NCBI RefSeq assembly: GCF_003013715.1
Contig: NC_072816.1
Span: 124,001-188,000 of the forward strand
Source of the DNA: Candidozyma auris
Lineage: Eukaryota > Ascomycota > Pichiomycetes > Serinales > Metschnikowiaceae
Direction: 5' to 3'
Length of the DNA: 64,000 bases
A program made the translations under genes and the position numbers. Positions within the stretch are counted from its first letter, which is position 1; every line of letters starts with the position of its first letter. A model generated the notes under the pieces. The model did no database searches. It saw nothing but the letters and a program-made list of their open reading frames with translations, and was not told the origin of the DNA. This document shows, in pieces, positions 1 to 11,515 of the stretch.

Positions 1-321
1 GTTTTTTGTACCGTTGACAGCGGGCAAAAGCAAGTCTTTTTCGACATTAGAGGCATTGAAGTGGAAAGGAGAAGCAGTGTGCAAAAACACAGTAGCTTCT
101 TGATGCTTCTTGACAAATTCATTGAAGGCACCTTCTTTTTCAATGTCTTCAACAATCTCGTAAGTGAACTTGTCTGGATTACCAGAGGCGTTCTTCACAT
201 ATTCGCCTTTCTCGTCGCTTCTGACAGAGCCGACAACGTTGTACCCCTTCTTTACAAGTTCCTGAACAATGTGCAACCCAATGAAGCCTGAAGCACCTGA
301 AATCAAAACAGTAGTGGACAT
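1..321 (-). CDS. Gre2-like NAD(P)H-dependent ketoreductase, N-terminal part only
   Basis: The first 107 codons of a gene that runs off the left edge of the window. The protein opens MSTTVLISGASGFIGLHIV, so the glycine-rich GASGFIG dinucleotide-binding loop of an extended short-chain dehydrogenase lies at about residues 9-15. The next strand ends at SVRS, and a TASPF segment follows at about residues 82-86, as in the Gre2/dihydroflavonol-reductase family. Members reduce methylglyoxal and other carbonyls with NADPH in the cytosol, and are often multicopy in CTG-clade yeasts, so the exact substrate cannot be set from this fragment. The ATG at 321 is the only reasonable start. It is transcribed divergently from ATG9. 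The catalytic YxxxK lies outside the window. Confidence 0.85.
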   Translation of the reverse strand, partial: MSTTVLISGASGFIGLHIVQELVKKGYNVVGSVRSDEKGEYVKNASGNPDKFTYEIVEDIEKEGAFNEFVKKHQEATVFLHTASPFHFNASNVEKDLLLPAVNGTKN

Positions 322-421
322 TTTAAAGATTGATGTTCTCTATAGAAATGACTTTGGAACGAGCATATCGCTGGGCTTTATAAGTTCCAGCTCGCAGCAA
401 CATCCTCTCGCATGCTGTCAT

Positions 422-430
422 TTTGCAGCC
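422..430 (+). promoter_or_regulatory. TTYGCAGCC motif, upstream of the Gre2-like gene
   Basis: Exact TTTGCAGCC followed by A, about 100 bp upstream of the reductase start. Part of a window-wide intergenic motif set; the binding factor is unknown. Confidence 0.6.
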
Positions 431-881
431 ACCACATTTAAAACCACCAATGACTTGATTGCGATTCAATGCTTGCTTGAAACGTGCATTAAAACGTCCG
501 GTTTTCTCGGTCCTCCTATTCGAGACCGCTAATGCTTTGTCAAAATGCATGTCGCTTAAACCCGCAACGGTTATAGCAACCTCAATAAGCCCTGACAAGC
601 AAGTGGTGTAACTTTTGAAATTACCACATCATATACCGTTGCATCAAAACTTCCAGGAAAAGGGTGATCACTATAATACGTTTTGATTTCCATACTCGAA
701 TGTTGCACCATTGTACGGTCGCTTCAGAATAATTCCTGAAAGATAGGCCTGGCAAGCCTCTGACTCATTCAGCAGGCTGAGGACATTTACAATTCCAAGC
801 GTTTTCGAAACGTTCATTTGCAGACTTCGTGACTTCTTTTACTTTAACTATACACAATTGTTGACTTAATTATTCTCTCTT

Positions 882-890
882 ATCGCAGCC
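882..890 (+). promoter_or_regulatory. Near match to the TTYGCAGCC motif, upstream of ATG9
   Basis: ATCGCAGCC followed by ATT, one mismatch to the motif, about 570 bp upstream of the ATG9 start. Confidence 0.35.
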
Positions 891-1462
891 ATTCACAGTT
901 ACGAACGACATGGGGTCTTTACACTCAAAGCTCAAAATTATCACATGCTTTTACCAGGGAAAACGTCTGACATCACCTACTTTAATTTGACAAATTCGAA
1001 ACATAGTCGACGTCTTATCCTCTAGTGTGTGGTCCTTCGATTCAATGATAATACTGCATATTACTCAGATTCTTGATAAAGTGTCACGGCGATATTGGAC
1101 TCTATTTCTCATTGATTCTTCTTTGTTACGTTTGATTTGAATCATTCCTGCTGCGAAGATTTACAAGTGTTGAAATTCGGTTGTTTTGGTAGCGAAATTA
1201 CGTATGGTATAGAGTTGCATCCGCTTACGTACGCTAGCTCCTAGTCCACCGAATTGATCAGTTTTGATAAATTGTTTATATTCAACTCCGTCTTGGTAAT
1301 TTGGATGTTTGAGGTTCAGATCTCATATCATTAAAGCCTTCACAAACTAGTATAGTCCACTGCTAATCGTGACCTGCATCCAACCCCACAGTGACCGTAG
1401 ATAAGGCAGGCATCCACACATACTACTACGCTAAACGTCGAAACACAATTTCACAACAGAAC

Positions 1463-4050
1463 ATGTCGTTTTACGAAGGCATTGGCTCTTCACGACACAA
1501 GGACCGCTCCCAGACTTCTGACACGTTCTTGTCCCGGGTTTTCGGCCTTCATTCCATATATAACAATTTACCTGAGAATTACAACTATTATGGTCACGAT
1601 CTCGAACTGTTAGGTGGGTCACGAGCTGATACAGAACAACAAGAGCCTTCAGAGGAACTTCAGCCGCCTCTTCTTCAGTCTGAGCTGGATCTGGATCTCG
1701 CTGGACTCTGAGGCCCAGGAGCTGCCTTTCTTAGCCCCTAGACCAGAACCGAGCCACGTTAAATGGGAAAACTTGAGTAATCATGCTCTTGAGCAGTCAG
1801 GGGAGCCTCCTCGTGGTGTCAAATTCAGTGTGCCTAGCCCGCGCGGGTGCTTCCACGAGGCGAAAGACTGGAAATATTGCCTTTGTATAATGGTCCTATT
1901 CAGCATCGCAGAGAGCCTCGTGAGGAGCCAGAGTCGCTTCACACACGCTACCAAAGGAGAATTCGCATAGAAATAGAGCCCTGATCCCTCCGCGTGAGCG
2001 AGCCCTTTATCTATGGGCGAATATTGTCAATATGGATGAGTTTCTCATTGACCTTTACTACTATTATCGAGGAAAAGGATTCGGCAACATTGTCGCAGGT
2101 CGGTGTGTTGACATATTCATCCTCATTTTCATTTTATCCTTTACAACGTTTCTCAAATGGGGAATTGACTACGACTTGTTCTTCAACCGGTGGTCGCTGC
2201 ATTCAGATGTTCAATTGACTTTAAGTGACTTGGTAATTAAAGGCTTCTTTTGGACGCGTGTGCCCTTTTCTGTAAAGCTCCTATTGCTTGGCTTCTCATG
2301 TTACATTGTGCTTCGCATTGTTCAGTTATACTTTGATTATCGGTACAAGTTGCAAGAGCTCAGGAACTTTTACACACAGCTATTAAACATTCATAGCGAG
2401 CAGGAGCTTCTGACCATCCTGTGGTCGTCAATCGTTGAGAGCTTGATGCAACTCAAGGATTACAACTCCTTAACCTCGACGACGCAGAACCTTCCTCCTC
2501 ATTACGTGAATGACCTCAGTTCGAAGGTGAGGCTCAATGCACATGATATCGCTAACAGGATCATGAGGAAGGAGAATTACATGATTGCATTAATCAACAA
2601 GGATGTCTTGGATTTGTCTATTCCAACGCCTTCATTCTTAGGAAATATCCTCTCTAGTAAGGCAGTTCTCACGAGAACTTTAGAGTGGAATCTCAAACTT
2701 TGCATTAATAATTTCATCTTCAACGAAAGCGGGCAGATTAAGCCGGCAATTTTGAAGGAAGGGTCGAGGAACAGCCTATCCCATGAACTTAGTGCTCGTT
2801 TCAAGATGGCGGCTCTCATTAACCTCGTCCTATGCCCTTTCATCGTCATATACTTCGTCCTATTGTATTTCTTCCGGTACTTCAACGAGTACAAATCCAA
2901 CCCTTCGTCTCTAATTGGGTTAAGGCAGTATACGCCTTGGGCTGAGTGGAAGCTACGTGAATTCAACGAACTCCCTCACTTCTTTATGAAGAGGTTGCAA
3001 CTTTCCATTGGTCCCGCCAGCACGTACATCAATCAATTTCCGAGTGGCTTTTTAGTTGTCAATGGCATGACCGTTGTGAATTTTGTACTGGGTGCAATAA
3101 CCGCGGTTTTGGTGATAATGGGATTACTCTTTGACGACGAAGAGCATAATTTTTGGTCATTTGAGCTTTCTCAAAACAGAACCACGCTCTTCTACATCAG
3201 TATCTTTGGAACACTCTGGGCAATTACTTCGAACTCGATGGACTCATCTACTGTGAATCATTCGACTGAAAATCATCGTCAGGGTGCCACATTTTTTTAC
3301 GATCCCGAGGCAAGTTTGCGGTATGTGTCGCAGTTTACTCATTACTTGCCCAGCTCTTGGAATGGACGCCTTCACTCTGTTGAAGTGAAAAATGAGTTCT
3401 GTGAGCTCTACAGCTTAAAAATCATCATCATTTTGAATGAGATCCTAAGCTTAATCTTGACGCCTTTCGTGCTTTGGTTCAAGGTATCCAACAACTCAAG
3501 TGCCATAATTGACTTCTTTAGAGACTACTCCATACATGTTGATGGTTTAGGTTACGTCTGCTACTTTGCTATGTTCAATTTTGAGGAGAAGGACAAGAAT
3601 ATGATGCACAGCTTGAACAAGCGCAAGCTGAAGAAAAAAAAGGATACGAAAGCTCTGAGTAAGGCAAAGCAATCTGATCTGGAACATTCGAGTGACGAAC
3701 TGAGCGATCCTGATCTCCATGACTACTACCAGGATGATAAGATGATCAAGTCTTATATGTACTTCCTTGAGAGCTACGGCAACAGCGATCCCAAAAAGCC
3801 CAAAGCACTGCGCATGCAGCATACAAGCAGTTATCGGGCCCCTCGAGGTACACCAACAGTAAAAGAAGGTTCGTCATCGGCACTCCAGGCATCGAATGGT
3901 TCAAATCGTTGGAACGGGCTGACTTTGGATAGCATCTACGAATCAACCTACGCTTTAGGCGCTGAAGCGTCCACATACAGCGAGCCCCAAAGCCGCAAAG
4001 GTGTTTTGGGGATGATTAATCAATTTTCAAAACAGCAAGCAGGAAGGTAA
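1463..4050 (+). CDS. ATG9: Autophagy protein Atg9, N-terminal region frameshifted
   Basis: Atg9 is the multispanning lipid scramblase whose vesicles seed the autophagosome. The long core frame (2032-4050) carries the family signatures: hydrophobic helices, YINQFP at about 3022-3045, THYLPSSW, LTPFVLWF and VDGLGYVC. The true protein starts upstream. Residues ERALYLWANI, conserved in Atg9, lie in frame directly 5' of the ATG at 2032. The N-terminal TFLSRVFGLHS motif lies in another frame, with an ATG at 1463 (MSFYEGIG). Three single-base shifts are needed to join these: near 1700 (one base extra), about 1838-1870 (one missing) and near 1975 (one missing). Corrected length would be about 862 residues. 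The C-terminal tail after about 3600 is charged and Ser-rich, as expected. Indels in the assembly are more likely than a pseudogene, because the rest is intact. Confidence 0.93.
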
Positions 4051-4219
4051 GGATCAGTTCTTCATGAACCCCACGGTCCAGCACTGCAGGTAAGTGTGAG
4101 GATCGATGGGCAGCGAAATGTTGATAGTATGGAGTGGCCTGCACACACACGCAACACTCTTTTTTGAGAAGAGCATCGCTTAATAGAAATACATAGTTAC
4201 AAAGTACATCGAGTTCGTC

Positions 4220-6577
4220 ATGGCCGGCTCCCAGCTCAAGCAATTAAAAGCCGCCTTGAAGGCAAAAGGACTCGTTGGTCAGACCAACGTGAAAAAGAAG
4301 AATAAAAAGAGCGCTCCATCAGAGACAAGAAAGGATCAGGAAGAAAAGAAAAGGGCTCTTGGCCAGATCCACGACGACTTCAACCTCTTCGATAACAAAA
4401 TAAATCGTGCCAAACACGACTATACTATTATTCAAGGTGGAAAATTTGTCAAGGCAGGTTCCAAACAGCATAATGACGTCGCTAAGTCGAAATCGGGCTT
4501 GGAAAAGGCATTGAAAATGAACTACGAAGCGGACAAGAAGCTTCGTGGCCGCGCAGGTGGACTCGTAGATCGAAGATTTGGTGAGAAAAACAAGAATTTG
4601 ACAGAGGAGGAGAAAATGTTGGAGAGGTTTACCAGAGAAAGACAGGCGTCGCTGAAAAAAAATATGTTTTCCTTGGAGAGTGATGACGAATACGACGATG
4701 ACGGTCTTGCGCTTACGCATTCAGGTAAAGCACTTTCGTTCGAGCAGGATTTTGATGAGGGTGATTTAGGTGTTTCAGACAAACGTTACGTCGATGAAGA
4801 TAGCGAGCAGCCACCAAAGAAGAAGTCCAAAAAGGATGTTATGGCTGAGATCATTGCAAAGTCTAAGTATTACAAAAAACAGAGGCAGATGGAGTTTCAG
4901 AAAACTCAGGATGAAATCATGGACTTGGATGACGAGTTTGGTGATGTTCTTCTGGAAATGAATAAGCAGAAGGCGGCCAATAACGCTTTCAAGCAGAAGT
5001 CGCAGCAGGATATCGAGTATGATCAAAAGATCAGGGAATTGACGTACGACAGAAGAGCTGTTCCTGCTGTTAGAACCAAGACTGAGGAGGAGTTAACAGC
5101 TGAGCATGAAGAGAATGAAGAAGCTTGAGGCTGACAGGTTGAAGAGAATGGATGGTTTGCATGAAGATAGACCCGCTGACGCTGATGATTTAGACGACGA
5201 CTTCTGGGAACGCAACAGTGAAAATGAGGCAGATGGTTTCAGGAGGAATCGGACTCTGAGAAGAAGAGCTCCGAAAGTGAAGAAGAGTCTTCAGGACGCA
5301 GACCAAAAACCCCGGCCGTGTCAATGCCTATAAGTCATGGTCAGCTATTGGAGCACTTGAGGACAAGAAGGAGATGAAGTCATTTCCCACTTCAAGAAGA
5401 TCAGCGAAGTTTATCACCCACGTCTTGCAGCAGGCAATAAGGAGAAAATGGATAACTTCGTGGGGATAATATTTGAGCACATTTTGCATATTTCAGACCA
5501 AGAGGAGGTGGACGCCAAATTAGTCGACGACTTGACGAAGCTTCTTCGAACAATGGCCGAGAAATACAACCATGCTTTGGTAGAGACGGTCAGAACCACA
5601 CTAGAACAAATAAAGACTCGTGTGGTGAAGAATCAGGTCCGCAAGAGCGATCTTGTGTGCTTTGTCATTTTAGGATACGTATTTTCTGCATCAGATCACT
5701 ACCATCTCGTGATCACCCCAGCATTAATTATCATGAACCAGTTTTTGAACAACGAAATCGGAGAAACGCATATTGAGAATATCGGCAAGGGCTTGTTTAT
5801 CTGTGACGTCCTTCTACAATACCAATTTTATGCTAAGCGCTACTATCCCGAGGTGATAAAATTTTTGGAAAGAGCTCTCACGAACCTTCTTCCAGAGCCC
5901 AAGAAGCTCGTTGATGCGCTTGATGCGAGAAAAGTAGATGGGAAAAGCAACCTTGATAAGAAGTTTCACTCGAAGACACAGCCGCGTGCAATCCGTGTTC
6001 TGGAGCTTTTTGAGGTTCCAGACGCTGAGGCGAAGTTCAATTTCATTGCGCGTGCTTTCACTACGATTGATCGAATCGTCGGGATGTGGAAAGAGAAAGT
6101 GCTTTTCTCGAGATTTTGCACCCTCTTATGACCTTGAGCAAGCATGCGCTAAGGTATTTCAGCACGGAGCTCCCACAGTTGCAAAGTTTGGTTGAGAGAA
6201 TGAGCAAGCTTGAAAGTAACCTCACCAAGAGCAGGAAGCCACTCACTTTACAAGAGCATAGACAGTTGGCGATCAAGACGTTCGCACCTAAGTTCGAGGA
6301 AAACTTCAACCCAGACAAGAAGCTGTACGACGAGAACAGAGATAGACAGGAATTGAACAAGATCAAGGCACAAATCAAGAAGGAGAAGAAAGGTGCTCTC
6401 AAGGATCTTCGTAAACAAACGAGATTCGTGGCAAGACAGCAGATCAGCGAGAAGAAGGAGATGTACTCTGCTTACCACCGCAAGATGGCCAACATCGTCA
6501 ACACCATCTCCACTGAGGAAGGTGCAGAGAAGAACCTGTATGAAAGAGAACGAAAGAAGCGAAAGAACCAGAAGTAG
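4220..6577 (+). CDS. NOP14: Nop14, small-subunit processome factor, frameshifted at four points
   Basis: Nop14 is an essential nucleolar protein needed for 18S rRNA processing and 40S assembly. The Lys-rich N-terminus (AGSQLKQLKAALKAKGL), RRFGEKNKNLTEEEKMLERF, DDLDDDFW, the helical-repeat middle (YHPRLAAGNKEKMDNF) and the basic tail (KKEKKGALKDLRKQTRFV) all match the family in order. They occur in alternating frames. One base appears extra near 5115, one missing near 5239, one extra near 5360 and one missing in an A-run near 6097. The net change is zero, giving about 785 residues against about 810 in S. cerevisiae. The ATG at 4220 is clear. Because the gene is essential in yeast, sequence error is the best explanation. 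It follows ATG9 by 169 bp on the same strand. Confidence 0.93.
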
Positions 6578-7288
6578 GTGCCCTCATCTACTAGTGTGCA
6601 TGTCTCAGATACATTGGCTTTATAGAATATCAGGATGTATAAGTACGTCTACTGTTCATGTAAGAAGTAGCTGATTTTTGTACTTTTAAAACGCAAGCTT
6701 CTTACAGTTGATCTTGAAATCAGCTTATAGATGAGCGTTGCTCAATCTAGGAATTAAAAAACGATATTCAGAAGAACGATCCATGATCTTCGCACAAATT
6801 CGTAAATACAAGTCAGATATGTCAAACAATCGCACAATGTACCCACAACAAAGAAAATGAGTGTGATAAATGAATGACAAAGGATTTCACTATTAGTCTT
6901 TTGTGGAATCGCTTTGAACTCAATTTCTTTAAGGCACAAGGCAAAAACGCCAGCCCCTATCCAGTGCGCTTTCACAATTCTCTCAAAAATGGCTGCAAAA
7001 AGCCGCACCGGCCAATCTTAACCATTGCGGCCGACCCACTCCTCAGACCCCCAGCAAACTGACCGAGAAAAATATAAATCTCGAAGAATGTGAAACTCAT
7101 ACTGTGAAATGAAAGAAAATTCCAACCTGACATTCAATTAGTCCACCTGAATCCTTATCGTCCTTCGTTCTACTCCTATTGTCTACATTGTCTCCAGCAA
7201 CCACTCTGCAGAACCGAGCAGCAGTTTATCCGTGCCTCCCGAGCAGCAATCCTTATTATCTCCAACAACACAATCTTCTCTTCATCCA
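6578..7288. other. Intergenic region and PIC2 promoter
   Basis: About 710 bp with no supported gene. It carries one exact motif copy at 6991-6999, flanked by AAAAAT, about 290 bp before the PIC2 ATG. Confidence 0.7.
6991..6999 (-). promoter_or_regulatory. TTYGCAGCC motif, upstream of PIC2
   Basis: Read as GGCTGCAAA on the plus strand within AATGGCTGCAAAA, about 290 bp upstream of PIC2. Confidence 0.6.
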
Positions 7289-8284
7289 ATGGCTAAAGAT
7301 TCTCTTGCTGACGCAATCGTGCAACCTGTGTCTGACCAGCTCAACAAGTTGGCTGGCTCAAGTAACGCCCCTGAACCTTCCAAGAAGGGCATCCAGCTTT
7401 TCTCCAAGGAGTACTATGCTGCTTGTACTATTGGAGGCATTGTCGCCTGTGGACCAACCCACTCTGCTGTGACACCCCTTGATCTTGTGAAATGCCGTCG
7501 TCAGGTGGACTCTGCGATCTACAAGTCGAATGTGGATGGATGGAAGAAGATCATCAAAACCAAAGGTGACTCGATCTTCACCGGTGTGGGAGCAACCTTC
7601 ATCGGGTACTCGTTGCAGGGTGCTGGTAAGTACGGCTTCTACGAATACTTCAAGAAGACGTATGGCGACTTGGTTGGGCAGGAGACGTTTGCCAAATACA
7701 AGACTCCAGTGTACCTTGCTGCTTCGGCATCTGCTGAGTTCCTTGCCGATATCATGTTGTGTCCACTCGAGACGATCAAAGTTAGAACACAGACCACAAT
7801 CCCTCCATATGCCAATAACGTGGCCGAGGGATTCTCCAAGATCTATAAAGCAGAGGGGTGGGCTGGCTTGTACAGTGGAATTGGGCCATTGTGGGCCAGA
7901 CAGATCCCATACACCATGGTCAAGTTCAGTACGTTCGAGAAATGCGTGGAATTGATCTACCAGTACCTTGGCAAGCCTGCTTCTGCTTACACTTCCGTCC
8001 AGCAAACAGGAATTTCTTTTGTTGGTGGTTACATTGCCGGTATATTCTGTGCTGTTGTGTCTCATCCTGCGGACGTGATGGTCTCCAAAGTCACCACCAA
8101 CAAGAAGCCTTCAGAAGGGTTGGGATCTGCCTTGAAAAGAATCTATGGGCAAATTGGCTTTGCCGGTATTTGGAACGGCTTGCCCGTTCGTATTGTTATG
8201 ATCGGTACTTTAACTGGTTTCCAGTGGTTGATCTACGACTCCTTCAAGGTCTACGTGGGCTTGCCAACCACTGGTGGCCACTAG
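7289..8284 (+). CDS. PIC2: Mitochondrial phosphate/copper carrier, Pic2 type
   Basis: A 331-residue member of the mitochondrial carrier family in the inner membrane. Three repeats each carry the Px[DE]xx[KR] signature: PLDLVKCR at about residue 63, PLETIKVR at about 168 and PADVMVSK at about 265. The sequences [30 protein letters not shown] and the C-terminal [18 protein letters not shown] are typical of Pic2 rather than Mir1. Pic2 moves phosphate, and copper in S. cerevisiae, into the matrix. An open frame extends upstream to 7232, but that codon is GTG; the first ATG, at 7289 (MAKDSLAD), is taken as the start. It converges with AGE2, with 91 bp between stops. Confidence 0.93.
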   Translation: MAKDSLADAIVQPVSDQLNKLAGSSNAPEPSKKGIQLFSKEYYAACTIGGIVACGPTHSAVTPLDLVKCRRQVDSAIYKSNVDGWKKIIKTKGDSIFTGVGATFIGYSLQGAGKYGFYEYFKKTYGDLVGQETFAKYKTPVYLAASASAEFLADIMLCPLETIKVRTQTTIPPYANNVAEGFSKIYKAEGWAGLYSGIGPLWARQIPYTMVKFSTFEKCVELIYQYLGKPASAYTSVQQTGISFVGGYIAGIFCAVVSHPADVMVSKVTTNKKPSEGLGSALKRIYGQIGFAGIWNGLPVRIVMIGTLTGFQWLIYDSFKVYVGLPTTGGH

Positions 8285-8375
8285 AGATAGTCAGAAGTGC
8301 AAGCGGACGTTCTTTCATTTGCCAGCGTCGAGCTGTACTTTATACGTATATTTTGCGTGTTGGGGTGAACCAGTG

Positions 8376-9535
8376 TCACTCCAAAATGCCTATTAAATGC
8401 CAGGATGAAAGACTGTAGCATGCTTTAGAACAGATCAAATACTCAGCTCCACACATTTTGAATAGGTCGTCGTCAAGTGTCAGACTGAACCCACTGGAGG
8501 CTGTCTGTGCAATTGTAGTTTTAGGAAGAACAGAGTCGGATGCCCATTGATTGACTGAAGCGGATGAATCGTTCCACTGGTTTTCCCACAGTGGACTGCT
8601 GTTGGTAGGTTGCGAAGGGGGTTTAGCCTGAGGCAAACTTGACAGAGAGGCCGGGCCAAACGATAAGCCATGCAAAGAGTCTGAAAGCAGATTGACCGGT
8701 TCTTGTGTAGGAGCGGGCGAAACTGGATTCCTTTTTGAGTTCAACAATGCAAGATTAGGCTGGGAGCTCTTCATGAGCGACGAAGTGGATACGTTGGAAT
8801 TGGACGACGAAGGCAGTGAGTAAAGGGACAAAATCGATTTCTTCAAGTCATTACGGCCATTGTTGGCATGCTGCTGTGGTTTCTGAGGTGGTGGAGGCGC
8901 TGGTTGAGAAACAGATGTCCTAGGAGGAACCAGAGCTTGTGGAGGTACTTTTGGCTGTGGCTTTGCAGGCGGGACAGGTGCTGGCAGAGGCAGGGCCAGA
9001 GAAAAGGTGCCAAAGTCGTCGTTTAGAAGGTCAACAGCGACCTCAGGCTGTGGTTTTTGGATGGCGGGAGTCAGCCTGGTATGCTTTTGCACTTGAGCAG
9101 GAGCGGAACTGGCAACACTTTTGGCTGGTATAGCCAGCGGGTCAGGTTTCAGCAGAGCTGCCCACTTCCTCATATCGTATTTTGTCCTAATGTAATTTTC
9201 AATCTTGGACGCATCAGGAACGTAACCGTCAGGAAGCTTCAGCTCCCAGTAGGCGTTGCACTTGCTGTTGCCCCACTTCAACATCGACTCCACCTGCTCG
9301 TCTGTCCACGCGTCCAAATCCACCGACTTCACTCTTGAGATATGCGTGCCCATCGACCTATGGATGCCAGAGCATCTGATGCAAACAAAACACCCCAAGT
9401 TCCACAGGGCCCATCTTGGGTGGGTAGCTGTTTTACAGTCTGCGCAGGTTTTGTTGGCAGGCTCTTGAGCAACAGCTTGAGTATTTGTTTGTTCTTCTCG
9501 CTGTGAGTTTTCTTGCTTGAAGGAAGCGCAGACAT
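8376..9535 (-). CDS. AGE2: Arf GTPase-activating protein Age2, one frameshift near the start
   Basis: Age2 stimulates GTP hydrolysis by Arf proteins at the trans-Golgi. The ArfGAP zinc finger is complete: CADC, then CIRC, with HPRWALWNLG between and the arginine finger segment GIHRSMGTHISRVKS after. A Pro/Gln/Ser-rich C-terminal half follows. The N-terminus MSALPSSKKTHSEKNKQ begins at the ATG at 9535 but is in a different frame from the finger. One base appears to be missing near 9465, where LLLK should run into EPANKTCADC. The upstream part of the finger's own frame (to 9716) begins at TTG and shows no homology. Corrected length is about 386 residues. Confidence 0.9.
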
Positions 9536-9803
9536 GAAGAAGAAGGAAAACTTGGGAGAATGGAGGATGGAGGTTGATTTGATTTGGCTGATAGTCGACG
9601 ATAGCGACGCAGGGTCTGTGTGCAGGAAACACCTCGAAGGAGTGGGTAGGGAGCCATAGACAAGTTTCAATGAAGGCAGCAATTTTGAAAAGGTAGACTG
9701 ATGATATGGATTTCAAGAGAGTGAAAGAGAGCTCAAGAAGGTCTGTTGAGGATCGTGAGTATTTGCGGAGGTGTGTGTTTGAAATTTATTTGTTGGAGGA
9801 GAT

Positions 9804-9812
9804 TTCGCAGCC
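9804..9812 (+). promoter_or_regulatory. TTYGCAGCC motif, upstream of AGE2
   Basis: Exact TTCGCAGCC followed by AAAC, about 270 bp upstream of the AGE2 start. Confidence 0.6.
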
Positions 9813-11030
9813 AAACAGAACAGCTGAATGTACTAGTGAGGAAGGTTAGGTAAAGCCAGAAATGACACGAAAGGACATCGGTATGGATTGATGACGCCTT
9901 TGGCGTAAGTAAGGCATCGGTCTCTGCTCAATTTTTTTGACTGAAAGGATGAGGCATCTTGGCTGGTTTTCTGTATGGCGTTGTATCACCTTCCTAAAGC
10001 AGAATCCACTTTGCAACCAGTTAGGAAGGGAGCTAGTGAATTGTCATGATTAGGCTTGCAAAGTAGTAATTCAGGCAGCAAAGCAGGGTGCAGAGGTTCA
10101 GTGCAAGCTGAGCAAAGGGTAGATCAAGGAATTTCATGGTTCAGTGTTCAGCTGGCTCGATAGCTCTTTTAGCAGAAAAGCACCACGGGGAAAATGATGT
10201 GATCCCAACACAATGAAGTGCAAATGTACTCGGATCTGACTTATGGGCCTGTCGTGGTGAAACCTCGTTGTATCGGGACTCAAAACCTCCACCATTTCAT
10301 CTTCACTGTAGTAAGTACTAATGGCTGCAAGATAGAAAGACTGAGAGCAGCCAACAAGGAGAACTCAAAAACACGACGAAATGACTATTGAGGGCCCAGT
10401 AACAGAATAAATGGAGGGTTTTGCCTTCAAAATACGAACGAGAATACACAAAACACTAGGCTGCCCACCCACTTGTCGTAAATGCCTTGCATTATTGGAG
10501 ATCAAAACACTACATATGCGTGAAGTGAACAAGGAAACGTGTGAGTCCAGTTTACTACGAAGTAGAGCTCCGACAGAAAGTAAATTGCCCATTTAGCTCT
10601 AAACATTATTTTCCTTTTTTATCTGACAGCTTGATTCAACATTGCAGTGACACCTTATTCCTTTGTATGGTCACTAAACGGCCCCGCCCACACCTGAATG
10701 TCGGCTTACCCAATCGGGATACGAATAAACTTAAGCTCTAGATCAAACCCGCCTTTTTTTTTCCATGCACCTGAAGCCTGAATGCAACCGCCTACCACTC
10801 CTCGGCATTAAGGTTAAGGTTGGAACTCCACACAAGCGCTGCAGAAGATGGGCCAACAAGCTATATGAAGGCGCGAGATGGGTTGCTCACAGTTATGGAC
10901 GTCTATACCAAATGGTATACGCGAAGAAAGTGCAGTAGAGATGGCTGGATCGAAGATATTGTGGCAGGAACCAGAATCCGTCGTATATCGGCATCAAGGT
11001 CCGTTCTGTAGACAAATAAAAAGCAACCAA

Positions 11031-11066
11031 AGATCGATCAGCAGATCGACCAGCAGATCCACCGAA
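11031..11066. repeat. Three-unit 12-bp tandem repeat
   Basis: Units of AGATCGAYCAGC repeat twice with one substitution and a third, partly diverged copy (AGATCCACCGAA). It is intergenic, between AGE2 and the cytochrome b5 gene. Confidence 0.7.
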
Positions 11067-11365
11067 CAAAGGAGGCAAAATGTCTGAGAGGTCTGGGGAT
11101 CTCAAGTTACCAGTTGAGAGGGTCCCGAGGACCCCAAGCTTTCTCGCAAAAGGCCCCAGAGCGCCTAGCCAAGCAAGGCAGTCTAGTGCGGTAACTGCTT
11201 AAGTAGTTCAAAAAAAGCTAGTGCGAAAAGGGATATACTGAGCAAAAAACACGGAGGTGAAAATGTCTACAAGAATCGAAAATAAGGTTTATCCGCTTGG
11301 ATTTATAGTTCTAGGTCAGCGAAAAGAGGTGCTTTTAACTCGCAGTTTCACTGGCGGACCCCGGT

Positions 11366-11374
11366 TTCGCAGCC
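11366..11374 (+). promoter_or_regulatory. TTYGCAGCC motif, upstream of CYB5
   Basis: Exact TTCGCAGCC followed by AAAC, about 140 bp upstream of the CYB5 ATG. Confidence 0.6.
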
Positions 11375-11515
11375 AAACCTACATACCCATCTCGGGCCGT
11401 GCACGACCGAATACCTACCAATGTCTTCACCAACATCGGGAGTTCCCCAATCACCGATCATTTTTTTCCAGTTTTGAACTCTTATACTAATTGCAAGAAT
11501 CTTCATACTACCGTG

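Larger units (their letters stand above)
322..1462. other. Divergent intergenic region, reductase / ATG9
   Basis: About 1.1 kb between the two divergent starts. I see no convincing gene. Short frames here (for example 323-598 minus) lack family resemblance. It holds one exact TTTGCAGCC motif (422-430) and one near match (882-890). Confidence 0.7.
9536..11515. other. Long divergent intergenic region, AGE2 / cytochrome b5
   Basis: Almost 2 kb without a supported gene. Short frames here start at non-ATG codons or show no family. It contains motif copies near both genes (9804-9812 and 11366-11374), a 12-bp tandem repeat (11031-11066) and a T9 run at about 10753-10761. I saw no tRNA. Confidence 0.65.

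Noticed and set aside
1614..1970. Separate 118-codon gene before ATG9
   Set aside because: Part of it is the Atg9 linker in a shifted frame; the frames join into one Atg9 N-terminus.
7232..7288. Longer start for PIC2
   Set aside because: The upstream codon is GTG, which is not a usual yeast start; the first ATG is at 7289. The same reasoning was used for AGE2, factor B, FSH1, RIT1, SPT2, POP5, TFC4, DUF1989 and AIM22.
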